Assembly: GCF_018918075.1 (NCBI RefSeq)
Contig: NZ_JAHLPW010000002.1
Span: 248,001-312,000, forward strand
Length of the DNA stretch: 64,000 nucleotides
Reading direction: 5' to 3'
Source: Virgibacillus sp. MSJ-26
Lineage (GTDB): Bacteria > Bacillota > Bacilli > Bacillales > Amphibacillaceae
Both the position numbers and the translations under genes were made by a program. Below, one piece after another: positions 43,797 to 52,428 of the stretch (its first letter is position 1; each line of letters opens with the position of its first letter). The notes under the pieces were generated by a model. The model saw only the letters and a program-made list of their open reading frames with translations, searched no databases and was not told where the DNA came from.

Positions 43797-44990
43797 TCAG
43801 TCCAGTCCGTACGTTGCTAACCGGGCGCCCGCGCTTTTGTTATTATCGAATTCTTGTTTGATTGTCTCTAGTAATTTAGAATCGGTCAGGATATCATAGC
43901 CTGTTTGAGCGAGGGACAGGACACCCTTTTTAATAAACGCTCGGCCGTCTTCGGTGACTGTTTTATCCGCAAAACGTTTCGTATGAGGAACTAAACTCTT
44001 GTCATTCATACCAATTATGGGATGGATCGCTGGTACGACTTGACTGACATTCCCAATATCACTTGAACCGGAGGGCTTATCCTTAGTTTGAATCGGCTCA
44101 TTCGTCACGGTGCGCAAGTTTTTCATGAATTGCTTGGATAAATGCTGATTCGTGACCAGGTTATCATTACTAAGTTCATAATTGGATAGCTCAACAGTCG
44201 TGCCAGTCATAGCGGCCGCTCCATCGGCAATGTGTTTTACTTTTTGGACAACCTCATTCAACGTACGACGTGTTTCCGCCCGAAAATAAAACTGAGCCAC
44301 GGCATAGTCTGGAACAACATTGGCGGCTGTCCCCCCTTCTGAGATAACGCCATGCATCCGAACGTCAGGTGTGACATGTTCACGTAACGCATTGATTCCA
44401 TTGAAAAGTTGAATGACCCCGTCTAAGGCATTAATCCCTTGCTCTGGTGCTGCCGCAGCGTGTGACGTTTTTCCAGTGAAGGCAAATTGGATCGCATCAA
44501 GTGCTAAGGTTGCTCCGCTTTCCTCAGATACGCCACCAGGATGAGCCATCATCGCGACATCGATATTATTAAAAATACCTTGTTCCGCCATGAGTACTTT
44601 TGCTCCGTCTGATTCTTCAGCGGGTGTGCCTAAGACAATGACTGTCCCACCCGTCTGTTCCATAATTTTACTTAGCGCAATGCCCGCTCCCATACTTGTC
44701 ACGGCTATAAGGTTATGGCCACAGCCATGTCCGATGCCTGGTAATGCATCATATTCCGCCAGATAGGCGATGGTAGGGCCGGGCAGGTCACTCGTATAGG
44801 TGGCACGAAAAGAAGTAGGTATATTATTAAGTCCCTCTTCAATCTTAAAATTATTTTTCTTCAGGTAATTGACGAGTAACTGCTTCGACTTAAATTCTTC
44901 GTTCCCGAGCTCAGGGTGTTGATACAACTCTTCACTGATATGAACTAAATCATCTTTAATCGACTTAAACTCATTAAGAAACTTTTCCAT
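43797..44990 (-). CDS. M20-family amidohydrolase (AbgB/aminoacylase-like)
   Basis: A 397-residue metallohydrolase. Conserved parts are ELYQHPELGNEEFKSKQLL, AEYDALPGIGHGCGHN with the metal-binding His, GTPAEESDGAKVLMAEQG, AMMAHPGGV, FTGKTSHAAAAPEQGINALD and GSSDIGNVSQVVPAIHP. The pattern matches peptidase M20D amidohydrolases that remove acyl or p-aminobenzoyl groups from amino acids. ATG 44990 has only a weak GGGGGAAATG upstream. It is first in the minus-strand direction, ahead of YfcC. A second M20 protein of a different subgroup lies at 62986. Confidence 0.88.
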   Translation of the reverse strand: MEKFLNEFKSIKDDLVHISEELYQHPELGNEEFKSKQLLVNYLKKNNFKIEEGLNNIPTSFRATYTSDLPGPTIAYLAEYDALPGIGHGCGHNLIAVTSMGAGIALSKIMEQTGGTVIVLGTPAEESDGAKVLMAEQGIFNNIDVAMMAHPGGVSEESGATLALDAIQFAFTGKTSHAAAAPEQGINALDGVIQLFNGINALREHVTPDVRMHGVISEGGTAANVVPDYAVAQFYFRAETRRTLNEVVQKVKHIADGAAAMTGTTVELSNYELSNDNLVTNQHLSKQFMKNLRTVTNEPIQTKDKPSGSSDIGNVSQVVPAIHPIIGMNDKSLVPHTKRFADKTVTEDGRAFIKKGVLSLAQTGYDILTDSKLLETIKQEFDNNKSAGARLATYGLD

Positions 44991-45359
44991 AATTCATTTC
45001 CCCCTCATAAATTTTAGTGATAAAAAGTCACCTTCAAAATATCATTTAATCTATAAAACTATGTTTCGAGCATCCCCCAGTCATCTATTGAAAAACCGGT
45101 GTATGTTTATACCTTTTTATGGATAAGTATACATACATTTGTATAAAAATACTTCCGCAATAAAGCATAATGGCATAACTAAACCTAATTATAACGGATG
45201 TAACCAGATGATTAAGCTTGTTTAGATGTTGAGGCGTTTTTGATTTATGTATTAATATACATTACTGTGTTATAAACGTCAACTGAATTTTGAAGGGATT
45301 TTATCTGAGTGATAACATACCTTCATTTTTACTATGTTTATCATCGTTTTCCAGTGAGG
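44991..45359 (-). other. Divergent intergenic region
   Basis: Promoter region of the M20 gene (minus strand) and of the reductase operon (plus). A 7-base inverted repeat TGTATGT/ACATACA at 45100-45137 may be an operator. No gene is seen. Confidence 0.35.
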
Positions 45360-45393
45360 GGGGAATTCCCCAGGCTGAATAGGGAATTTCCCT
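45360..45393 (+). promoter_or_regulatory. Paired palindromic operator upstream of the reductase operon
   Basis: GGGGAATTCCCC (45360-45371, perfect) and AGGGAATTTCCCT (45381-45393) are about two helical turns apart. They are followed by GATATCTGTTT and a TACAAT-like -10 box at about 45418-45423. The same arrangement precedes the response regulator gene at 52195-52230. Likely the binding site of that LuxR-type regulator. Confidence 0.65.
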
Positions 45394-45459
45394 GATATCT
45401 GTTTCTCTCTGTCTGTCTTACAATAAAGATAGATGACTTGATGCAAGGGAGGACACCAC

Positions 45460-45588
45460 ATGCATGCGAAAGGAGAAGCACTAACCCAATTGAAATTTAA
45501 TCACCCGGTCACTTGCTTCACATATTGCGCATCCTATGTTTTTCACGCTGTGCGGATTATTCCCTTCAATATTAAGGGGATGCTCTAG
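45460..45588 (+). CDS. Small ORF of unknown function in the reductase leader
   Basis: A 42-codon frame, MHAKGEALTQLKFNHPVTCF onward, with two Cys and a partly hydrophobic C-terminal half. It has an excellent ribosome binding site (AAGGGAGG, 8-9 bases before the ATG) and lies between the regulated promoter and the oxidoreductase gene. It may be a real small protein or a translated leader. No family recognised. The 158 bases between it and the next gene include a weak cre-like sequence and no terminator. Confidence 0.45.
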   Translation: MHAKGEALTQLKFNHPVTCFTYCASYVFHAVRIIPFNIKGML

Positions 45589-45746
45589 TTAGTGAAATGA
45601 AAGCGTTTTGGTGAATGATGAAAAACTATGTGAATTCATTCCTATTTAAGGTATGAATAAACTACAAATGACTAAGTTAAAAAGTGCAATAATTGCAGCT
45701 TGAAACTAAGCAGTTAGATAAAAGTAAAATGAAAAGAGGGTTCGAT

Positions 45747-48116
45747 ATGAGAATTTCAAGAAGAAATTTTATTAAAGCGGGGGCGGCTGGTACGGCAGGG
45801 TTAAGTTTATCTGGTCCTGCAGTTTCTCGGAAGTGGTTTAAGACAGCTGCTGCAAAAGATTCTGATCCGAGTGAAGTGTTGAAGTACACGTACCATACAC
45901 CAAACTGTGGTGGACGTTGTGCCTTTATATGTCATGTTCGAGATGGCAAGCTATCTCTCATTGAACCAAATACATGGGCAGATCCAAAATTCTCGACAAT
46001 TTGTTTAAGAGGAATTAGTGAAATTGAGCGTGTTTATAGTCCTGATCGCATTCAGACTCCGCTCAAGAGAGTTGGTAAAAGAGGCGAAGGTAAGTTTAAA
46101 CCTATTACGTGGGACGAGGCGCTGACAACCATTGCAGATAATTTGAAATCACTTATTGATGAATATGGTAGTGAATCTGTTTTAATCAGTATGTCATCTG
46201 GCGTCGAGCATGATTACAAGTTTTTAAGCCATTTATTAAAAACGCAATGGGTGTGTGAGCAAGGGATAGACGTTGGCCTCTCCAATGGATTGCTTAAATG
46301 TCTTGGTGGAGATGATGTTTACACGTATATGCAAAATGAAATTACGGACTGGGTGAACTCTTCAACGATTATTATACTCGGTGCGAATCCTCTTGAAACA
46401 ACAATTACCGATTCCAAGTTTTTTATGAATGCAAAAGAAGCTGGTGCAAAAATGATTACGATTGACCCAGTTTATACGACAACGGCATCTAAATCCAATC
46501 AATGGATTTCAATTAAACCTGGCTCAGACGTTGCTCTGTTATTAGGGATGATTAGTACCATTATTGATAACGAATGGTACCAAGAGGATTATTTAGTGGA
46601 CAATACCACGTCACCGTTTTTAGTAAGAAAAGATAATGGTAAGATGCTTCGCTTACATGACAATGATGAGGAGGATGTAAAGAAAAATCCTCACTTAATT
46701 TGGGATGAGAAAAGTGAATCAGCAAAACCTTACAACACAAAAGGTGTGAAGCCAGCTTTAGACGGTGAATTTACGGTAAATGGTGTGAAAGTGAAAACTG
46801 TCTTCCGCGCTATTAAAGAAAACCAAAAACAATATACACTTTCTTGGGCATCAGAAATGACGGAAATTGACGAAGACGTCATCTTCGAGCTGTCAAAAGA
46901 CTACGCCACACGAGGTCCTGCTGTCATTGCTTGGGGATTCGGCGGCTTAGATAAGCTGGCTAATTCTGATATTGCCGGACATGCTGGAGGCATTCTCGGA
47001 TCATTAACTGGAAACTTCGGTCGGGTTGGTGGTGGCGTTGGAGCGGTGACACACCATGCTTCCACATGGACTGCAGAATTAAACGAGTGGCCACTACCTG
47101 AACAATTTAAGGAAACACCACTTGAAGTACCGACTTCCGATTTTAGAGAAGGAAAAGGTTCTGTAAGAGCGGTTATTAACGTGGGTAATACGTTGCAACA
47201 ACATTTTGCCAACATGAATAAAACAGAGGAATGGATTGACTCATTGGACTTCCTTGTCACGATTGATCCTTTCCATAATCCAAGTGCGGATTATGCTGAT
47301 ATTGTGTTACCGGCAAGTACGGCATTTGAGAGTGAGTATGATATCACCAATATGCAAATTAATCGCTCTCACGTTTTATTAGCAGAAAAAGTAATTGATC
47401 CTTTATTTGAAAGTAAATCTGATTTTCAGATAGAAAAAGAATTACTCGCTAAATTTGGCTTAGATAAGCACCATCCAAAAACACCGAGAGATTGGATAGC
47501 CCATAAACTAGATTCCGGTGATCCTGCCTTAGATGGAATTACGGTGGATAGTTTGATAGAAAACAAATTTACGATGCGTCTGAATGCACCGAAAGAACCT
47601 TATCGCGGTTATATGGACCAAATCTATGATACACCGACTGGAAAACTGGAACTATATACAGAGTCTTTCCTAGAATTTGACCAGTCACTTCCAAAATACG
47701 AAAATCCGGATGAAATTGTTGACGAAAAATTAAGGAAGAAATATCCACTACAATTTATTCAATCACGTTCACGTTACCATGTTCATTCTCAGTTTAATAA
47801 TGTCGAATGGATCAGGCAATTCGACGGTGGCCCGAAATTAGAGATTAACCCGAAAGATGCGAAATCGCGTGGTTTAAAAACGGGAGACGTCGTTGAAGTG
47901 ATGAATGACCGTGGCTTGATGAAAGCTGAATGTAAATTGACAGAAGCTATGCGGCCAGGTGTAGTGAGGATGCATGAGGGCTGGTGGACCAAGCATATGA
48001 TTGAAGGTAACTTACAGACATTAACAAATGACCACTTTATGAAACGACAATATGACTTGAGAAACGGACCTGTCATTCCATTTAATGACACATTAGTTGA
48101 AGTAGCTAAAGTTTAG
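45747..48116 (+). CDS. Tat-exported molybdopterin oxidoreductase, catalytic subunit (DMSO reductase family)
   Basis: A 789-residue catalytic subunit. The N-terminus RISRRNFIKAGAAGTAG is a twin-arginine signal. The [4Fe-4S] site follows in CGGRCAFIC with the fourth Cys in STICLRG. The bis-MGD-binding domains contain IILGANPLETTITDS, TIDPVYTTTASKSNQW, HAGGILGSLTGNFGRVGGGV and ITNMQINRSHVL. The C-terminal dinucleotide-binding domain is near DVVEVMNDRGLMKAEC. It reduces or oxidises a substrate outside the membrane using electrons from the NrfD/Fe-S partners. DMSO, thiosulfate/polysulfide or selenate-type acceptors are all possible. ATG 45747 follows AAGAGGG. Confidence 0.92.
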   Translation: MRISRRNFIKAGAAGTAGLSLSGPAVSRKWFKTAAAKDSDPSEVLKYTYHTPNCGGRCAFICHVRDGKLSLIEPNTWADPKFSTICLRGISEIERVYSPDRIQTPLKRVGKRGEGKFKPITWDEALTTIADNLKSLIDEYGSESVLISMSSGVEHDYKFLSHLLKTQWVCEQGIDVGLSNGLLKCLGGDDVYTYMQNEITDWVNSSTIIILGANPLETTITDSKFFMNAKEAGAKMITIDPVYTTTASKSNQWISIKPGSDVALLLGMISTIIDNEWYQEDYLVDNTTSPFLVRKDNGKMLRLHDNDEEDVKKNPHLIWDEKSESAKPYNTKGVKPALDGEFTVNGVKVKTVFRAIKENQKQYTLSWASEMTEIDEDVIFELSKDYATRGPAVIAWGFGGLDKLANSDIAGHAGGILGSLTGNFGRVGGGVGAVTHHASTWTAELNEWPLPEQFKETPLEVPTSDFREGKGSVRAVINVGNTLQQHFANMNKTEEWIDSLDFLVTIDPFHNPSADYADIVLPASTAFESEYDITNMQINRSHVLLAEKVIDPLFESKSDFQIEKELLAKFGLDKHHPKTPRDWIAHKLDSGDPALDGITVDSLIENKFTMRLNAPKEPYRGYMDQIYDTPTGKLELYTESFLEFDQSLPKYENPDEIVDEKLRKKYPLQFIQSRSRYHVHSQFNNVEWIRQFDGGPKLEINPKDAKSRGLKTGDVVEVMNDRGLMKAECKLTEAMRPGVVRMHEGWWTKHMIEGNLQTLTNDHFMKRQYDLRNGPVIPFNDTLVEVAKV

Positions 48117-48127
48117 GAGGCGTAAAA

Positions 48128-48769
48128 ATGACAAGAATGGGAATGGCTGTAGACTTAAATCGCTGTATCGGGTGTCAAACCTGTGCTCTTGCTTGTAAAA
48201 TGCAAAATAATGTTCCGATGGGTATGCTCTGGAACCGCGTGCTAACAGAGAGTGATGAAGGAATTGACGGGGTGCAAGGCGTTTATCCAGATGTGGAAAA
48301 GACATATGTCCCTGTATCATGCCAGCACTGTGAGAATGCACCATGTGTAAAAGTTTGTCCAGTCGAAGCAACGTACAAAGATGAAAATGGACGAGTATTG
48401 ATTGATTATGATCGCTGTATCGGATGTCGTTATTGTATGGCGGCTTGTCCGTATAACGTTCGCGTATTCAAATGGGAAGAAGCAATTCAAAATCCAAATT
48501 TCAGTTATGGAGATCCACGCGTGCCTGATCGTAAAGTAGGTGTGGTGGAAAAATGTTCGCTTTGTAAAGAACTAACAGATGATGGGCAGGAGCCTAGATG
48601 TGTGCAAACCTGTCCGGCAGAAGCACGTATCTTTGGAGATTTAGATGATCCCGAGAGTACCATTTCCCGCTATATTCGTGAAAATGATGCAGAAGTATTG
48701 TTGGCTGAAAAAGGCACTAAACCGAGCGTCTATTATATAGGTTTGAATGGAGGGAAAGTGGATGTCTAA
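48128..48769 (+). CDS. Four-cluster [4Fe-4S] electron transfer subunit (DmsB/PsrB/NrfC type)
   Basis: A 213-residue ferredoxin-like subunit with four Cys groups: CIGCQTCALACK, CQHCENAPCVKVCP, CIGCRYCMAACP and the split group CSLCKELTDDGQEPRCVQTCP. It wires electrons between the membrane quinol site and the molybdenum subunit. No own Tat signal, so it is probably carried across by the catalytic subunit. It starts 12 bases after the catalytic gene with AGGAGG directly in the gap, and its stop overlaps the membrane-subunit gene by eight bases. Confidence 0.93.
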   Translation: MTRMGMAVDLNRCIGCQTCALACKMQNNVPMGMLWNRVLTESDEGIDGVQGVYPDVEKTYVPVSCQHCENAPCVKVCPVEATYKDENGRVLIDYDRCIGCRYCMAACPYNVRVFKWEEAIQNPNFSYGDPRVPDRKVGVVEKCSLCKELTDDGQEPRCVQTCPAEARIFGDLDDPESTISRYIRENDAEVLLAEKGTKPSVYYIGLNGGKVDV

Positions 48770-49997
48770 GTCAGTTAAAGTAAACATTACCATTGGTGTA
48801 CTAGTTACCTTAACACTCATTGGATTCAGTGCTTTAGCCTATCAAACTATCCATGGGCTTGGTGGCACAGGAATGAATAACGTGGTTTCCTGGGGATTAT
48901 ACATTATCATGTTTATGTTTTTTGTCGGATTGTCGGCTGGAGGATTAATTGTCTCCTCCTCTGCTACCGTTTTTAACATCCCGTCGTTTAAAGTCGTTGC
49001 AAAACCTGCTACGATTTTATCGACCGTTTGTGTTGTGTTAGCAGGGCTCTTTATTATGGTGGATTTAGGAAGTCCATTCCGCATGTTGAACTTGCTCTTG
49101 CACGGACAATTTAAATCACCGCTAATGTGGGACGTTGTCGTTATTTCTATCTATCTAGGAATCAACGTCGGTTATTTAATTTTAATGATGATGAAAAATC
49201 CAAATCAGAAATTGTTAAATGCTATGTCTTATATCGCACTGCCAGTGGCGATTCTGGTTCACTCGGTCACAGCATGGATTTTTGGACTGCAAATTGCTCG
49301 TGCTGGTTGGTATAGTGCCATCATGGCTCCATTATTTGTATCGTCAGCTTTAGACTCTGGCTTAGCTCTGTTGTTAATCGTCCTCGTTCTTTTAAGGACA
49401 TTAAAGGTGTTTCATGTAGAAAACTCACTGATTACGAAGCTTGCTGGACTTCTCTTCATTTTTGTTGCTGTGGATGCGTATTTGATTTTTTCAGAAGTAT
49501 TGACGATGTATTATCCGCAAGAAGCATCAACAATGCTTGTGTTAAATGAGATGTTAAGCGGATCAATGGCGCCGTTTTTCTGGGGAGAAATCATATTAGG
49601 TCTTGCTATTCCACTTGCTATATTATTATTTAGGAAAAATCGTCAACGTATCAGTTTAGTTGTATTATCGTCTGCCTTAGTCGTTGTTGGCGTCTTCTGT
49701 AAACGTTTCTGGCTCGTCATATCATCATTTATGTATCCAAATGTGGGTGGATCACCAGGTGTTACCACTGGCCAATACATTCCGAGTAACGACCCGTCTG
49801 TCGTCAACAGTATTTGGGCCTCCGTTGGTCACTATTGGCCTACCCTGTTGGAAATGTTAGTCGTGGTAGGAATCCTTTCCTTAGGTGTTCTCATGTTTAT
49901 GGCTCTCACTCGTCTCATTATTGGAAAAGAGGGTGTTGAAAAAACAAACTCTGAAAAAACGGATCTTAATGTACCATTGCAAGAAATGCCACAATAA
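48762..49997 (+). CDS. NrfD/PsrC-family membrane anchor subunit
   Basis: A 411-residue quinol-interacting membrane protein with about ten hydrophobic segments. Typical NrfD stretches are GMNNVVSWGLYIIMFMFFVG, LSAGGLIVSS, DLGSPFRMLNLLLHGQFKSP and HSVTAWIFGLQ. It provides the menaquinol site for the reductase complex. ATG 48762 follows GGAGGGAAAG; an in-frame ATG at 48747 overlaps that site. Coupled to the Fe-S gene by overlap. Its soluble ends are short. Confidence 0.92.
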   Translation: MSKSVKVNITIGVLVTLTLIGFSALAYQTIHGLGGTGMNNVVSWGLYIIMFMFFVGLSAGGLIVSSSATVFNIPSFKVVAKPATILSTVCVVLAGLFIMVDLGSPFRMLNLLLHGQFKSPLMWDVVVISIYLGINVGYLILMMMKNPNQKLLNAMSYIALPVAILVHSVTAWIFGLQIARAGWYSAIMAPLFVSSALDSGLALLLIVLVLLRTLKVFHVENSLITKLAGLLFIFVAVDAYLIFSEVLTMYYPQEASTMLVLNEMLSGSMAPFFWGEIILGLAIPLAILLFRKNRQRISLVVLSSALVVVGVFCKRFWLVISSFMYPNVGGSPGVTTGQYIPSNDPSVVNSIWASVGHYWPTLLEMLVVVGILSLGVLMFMALTRLIIGKEGVEKTNSEKTDLNVPLQEMPQ

Positions 49998-50071
49998 TAT
50001 GACAAGGCGTTGTCATCATGGGCAAGCGTGTATAGAAATCCTTGGTAAAATATGATATAGGAGTGTTTATC

Positions 50072-50746
50072 ATGACAAAATCTTGGGCGGAAGTATGGGC
50101 TTTTCGGACAAAATTATACAGTTTCTTGGCAAACTGTTTATTGGAATGGATTCAAGAAGAGGATAAAGAAGTTCTAACATCTAAGTTTTGGAAGGACTTT
50201 CCTCTTGTAGCTGCCAATCCACAGCTTGAAGCAGGGTTGGATCAGTTAATATCTTGTACGTCTCAATTGGAAAAGCTCAGCACGCAAGAAGCGTTAGAAA
50301 AGGTATCAGTTGAATTCACAGAATTATTTATTGGAACGGCTCGTCCGAAAGCACCGCCAATTGAATCCTTTTATTTTTCAAACAAAAGAAGAATTTTTGC
50401 TGAAAAGACAGTTGAAATGAAAGAAATATTAAATAAGCACGGATTGGAAAGTACGAAGAAGGACAAGTTTCCAGAAGATCACCTCGGTCTTCAGTTATTA
50501 CTGATTGCTGTCAAAACGGAACAATTGAATACATTAAATCCAGATGAAAAGCGTTCAGCTATTAAAAAACAAATATCATTTATAGACGACCATTTATTGT
50601 CTTGGCTACCTGGAATTTGTAATGATGCAAAGGAGCATGGACAAACGGGATTTTATGGGGGATTGCTTGAACTCATTTGGGGGACATTGCTATGGGATAA
50701 AGAATTGCTTGAAGAAGGTGCCGGCAGTCCAAAATATGTATCCTAA
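50072..50746 (+). CDS. TorD/DmsD-family Mo-enzyme maturation chaperone
   Basis: A 224-residue all-helical chaperone. The family core is seen in VSVEFTELFIGTARPKAPPI and ESFYFSNKRRIF, then FPEDHLGLQLLLIAV and FIDDHLLSWLPGICNDA. It binds the catalytic subunit and its Tat signal to allow cofactor loading before export. ATG 50072 is preceded by TAGGAGTG; the longer frame from 50042 has no ribosome site. It follows the NrfD gene by about 75 bases. Confidence 0.88.
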   Translation: MTKSWAEVWAFRTKLYSFLANCLLEWIQEEDKEVLTSKFWKDFPLVAANPQLEAGLDQLISCTSQLEKLSTQEALEKVSVEFTELFIGTARPKAPPIESFYFSNKRRIFAEKTVEMKEILNKHGLESTKKDKFPEDHLGLQLLLIAVKTEQLNTLNPDEKRSAIKKQISFIDDHLLSWLPGICNDAKEHGQTGFYGGLLELIWGTLLWDKELLEEGAGSPKYVS

Positions 50747-50825
50747 GTGATGACTGACGCTAAGGTTGAACAGAAGGTTGGGATAACTACCCGGCCGAGA
50801 ACGGCAACAGGTGGAGGTGGTTTCA

Positions 50826-51734
50826 ATGGTATTAGCACAACTTTTAGGTAACTGGTTTGAAAGCTTAGATTACAATTATCATATTGCATCCCATTGTTCT
50901 CGACACGTAAGTCCGCGCTCTACCTGTACGGCATGTATTGATAGTTGCCCTGTTGACGCGATTAAACTTGAAAATGGAAAGCCGGTCATTGACATAGAAA
51001 ACTGTACAGAGTGTGGCGATTGTGTAGCTAGCTGTCCTGTACAAGCAGTTGAAGGATTTTTGCCAAAATGGAAGATTCAAAATGAACGTTTATTTATGGA
51101 TGAAAATCGAATCCCTACTGTAAAAGAATTGCTCATTTATTATAAAAGTGGCATTTCGACTCTTGTTAGTGAAAAAGAAGCCATTTCTCTTGAGTGGAAA
51201 AAGACGATTGAAGAGGCAAATCAAATGTTGGACTCTCTTGGAGAGCCCCCATTTCACATAATTTTTGACCAAGCTGCTCTTTCCGGTGAAAGCAAACTAT
51301 CGCGCAGGGAATTATTTTTGTTATGGGATACGGAGCTTAAAAAAATGGGCACAGATATGACGCCAGCTAAATGGCGTTTCAATCATGAGAGTTTGAATTT
51401 ATCTCAAAAATATCCTGACTATCAATTTACCAAGATATCATTAGATACAACAACATGTACAGTTTGCGGAGCGTGTGAAAAACTATGCCCTAAAGAATGT
51501 TTAATCATTGATAAAGATCATTTTTCCATTTCCGCTCAACAATGTACGAATTGTTCGTTATGTCAGGATATTTGTCCAGAGGGAGCCATTTCCCTAAAGC
51601 AAATGATATCCCCTGCAACAACAATAGAACAGCAAGTTTATTATAATGAATGTGCCTCATGTGAAGAGACGTTTGAAACCCTAAATCAAGAGAATAATTT
51701 ATGCATGTTTTGCAAGATGAAACAAAGGACATAG
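50826..51734 (+). CDS. Multi-cluster 4Fe-4S ferredoxin accessory protein
   Basis: A 302-residue cytoplasmic protein with two separated pairs of ferredoxin motifs. The first pair is CTACIDSCPVDAI and CTECGDCVASCP, the second CTVCGACEKLCP and CTNCSLCQDICP. An extra N-terminal Cys and a C-terminal CASCEE/CMFCK pair look like a zinc or Fe-S knuckle. Such proteins occur in operons for DMSO-type reductases as electron-transfer or maturation factors; exact role is not established. ATG 50826 follows GGTGGAGGTGG. Confidence 0.82.
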   Translation: MVLAQLLGNWFESLDYNYHIASHCSRHVSPRSTCTACIDSCPVDAIKLENGKPVIDIENCTECGDCVASCPVQAVEGFLPKWKIQNERLFMDENRIPTVKELLIYYKSGISTLVSEKEAISLEWKKTIEEANQMLDSLGEPPFHIIFDQAALSGESKLSRRELFLLWDTELKKMGTDMTPAKWRFNHESLNLSQKYPDYQFTKISLDTTTCTVCGACEKLCPKECLIIDKDHFSISAQQCTNCSLCQDICPEGAISLKQMISPATTIEQQVYYNECASCEETFETLNQENNLCMFCKMKQRT

Positions 51735-51895
51735 GTATGACTATGTTGTTAACCACTTCTGGAGAATTAATGTAATCATATGACTAGGATGACGAGTGCA
51801 AGTGGATTGAATGAAGAAATTCTCAGAGTAAAACGTGAATCCGCTAACAAGTTCTCATAGTCATATTTTTAAAAAATAGAAAGGAAGTGCTTTGT

Positions 51896-52084
51896 ATGTT
51901 ATCCAATATTGGCATTCCAGGATTAATTTTAATTCTGGTAATAGCTCTTATCATATTTGGGCCAGCCAAACTACCTGAAATTGGTAAAGCGGCAGGCTCA
52001 ACGTTGAAGGAATTTAAAAAAGCAACGAATGGCCTGGTGTCAGATGATACGAAGAAAGACCAAGATGGGGATAAGCAAAAATAA
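51896..52084 (+). CDS. tatA: TatA/E sec-independent translocase component
   Basis: A 62-residue TatA: a short N-terminus, membrane helix [13 protein letters not shown], the [14 protein letters not shown] hinge and an amphipathic helix ([10 protein letters not shown]), then a charged tail. It forms the pore of the twin-arginine translocase that should export the molybdenum subunit encoded at 45747. No tatC lies in the window. ATG 51896 follows AAAGGAAGTG. The dedicated TatA next to a Tat substrate operon recalls the TatAd/PhoD pairing of B. subtilis. Confidence 0.92.
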   Translation: MLSNIGIPGLILILVIALIIFGPAKLPEIGKAAGSTLKEFKKATNGLVSDDTKKDQDGDKQK

Positions 52085-52194
52085 GAGTTGACGTTCACTT
52101 CTAGCCTCTTTAAAAGATGCGGATCCGTAGAACAGGATCAGTCCATTGCTTTGGTCTGTAAATGTATGGTTTTGTAGTCTTGCTTAAACACCTC

Positions 52195-52230
52195 AGGGTA
52201 TTTCCCTGACTCAAATGGATGGATTACCCT
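52195..52230 (+). promoter_or_regulatory. Paired palindromic operator upstream of the response regulator gene
   Basis: AGGGTATTTCCCT (52195-52207), then a half-conserved GGATTACCCT ending at 52230, followed by GATGTCTGTTT. This parallels the operator at 45360-45393 in arm sequence, spacing and the trailing GAT.TCTGTTT, suggesting autoregulation by the encoded regulator. Confidence 0.6.
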
Positions 52231-52356
52231 GATGTCTGTTTTTATTACTCTTCTCCTGTCATAACAAAATGCTTCCTCTTTGGTTCAAGGTCAATGAAGT
52301 TCCTGGGACAGAATAGTAGGTAGTATTTTGCGCTTATATCTGAATCATCTTATAAT

Positions 52357-52400
52357 AAAAAGAAGAGAAACTATCCAATGAAGGGATGTCTCTTCTTTTT
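52357..52400 (+). terminator. Hairpin in the response-regulator leader
   Basis: AAAAAGAAGAGA (52357-52368) pairs with TCTCTTCTTTTT (52389-52400). A TATAAT box at 52351-52356 lies immediately upstream. It may terminate read-through from the tatA side or act as an attenuator. Confidence 0.5.
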
Positions 52401-52428
52401 GTTTATATATTTCAGGAGGGGATTTTGA

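Noticed and set aside
45100..45137. Seven-base inverted repeat TGTATGT/ACATACA upstream of the M20 gene
   Set aside because: Short arms with a long spacer in AT-rich sequence; could be chance, so only mentioned in the gap entry.
45598..45611. CcpA cre-like sequence TGAAAGCGTTTTGG upstream of the molybdoenzyme gene
   Set aside because: The last two consensus positions fail and the inverted symmetry is poor; too weak to list.
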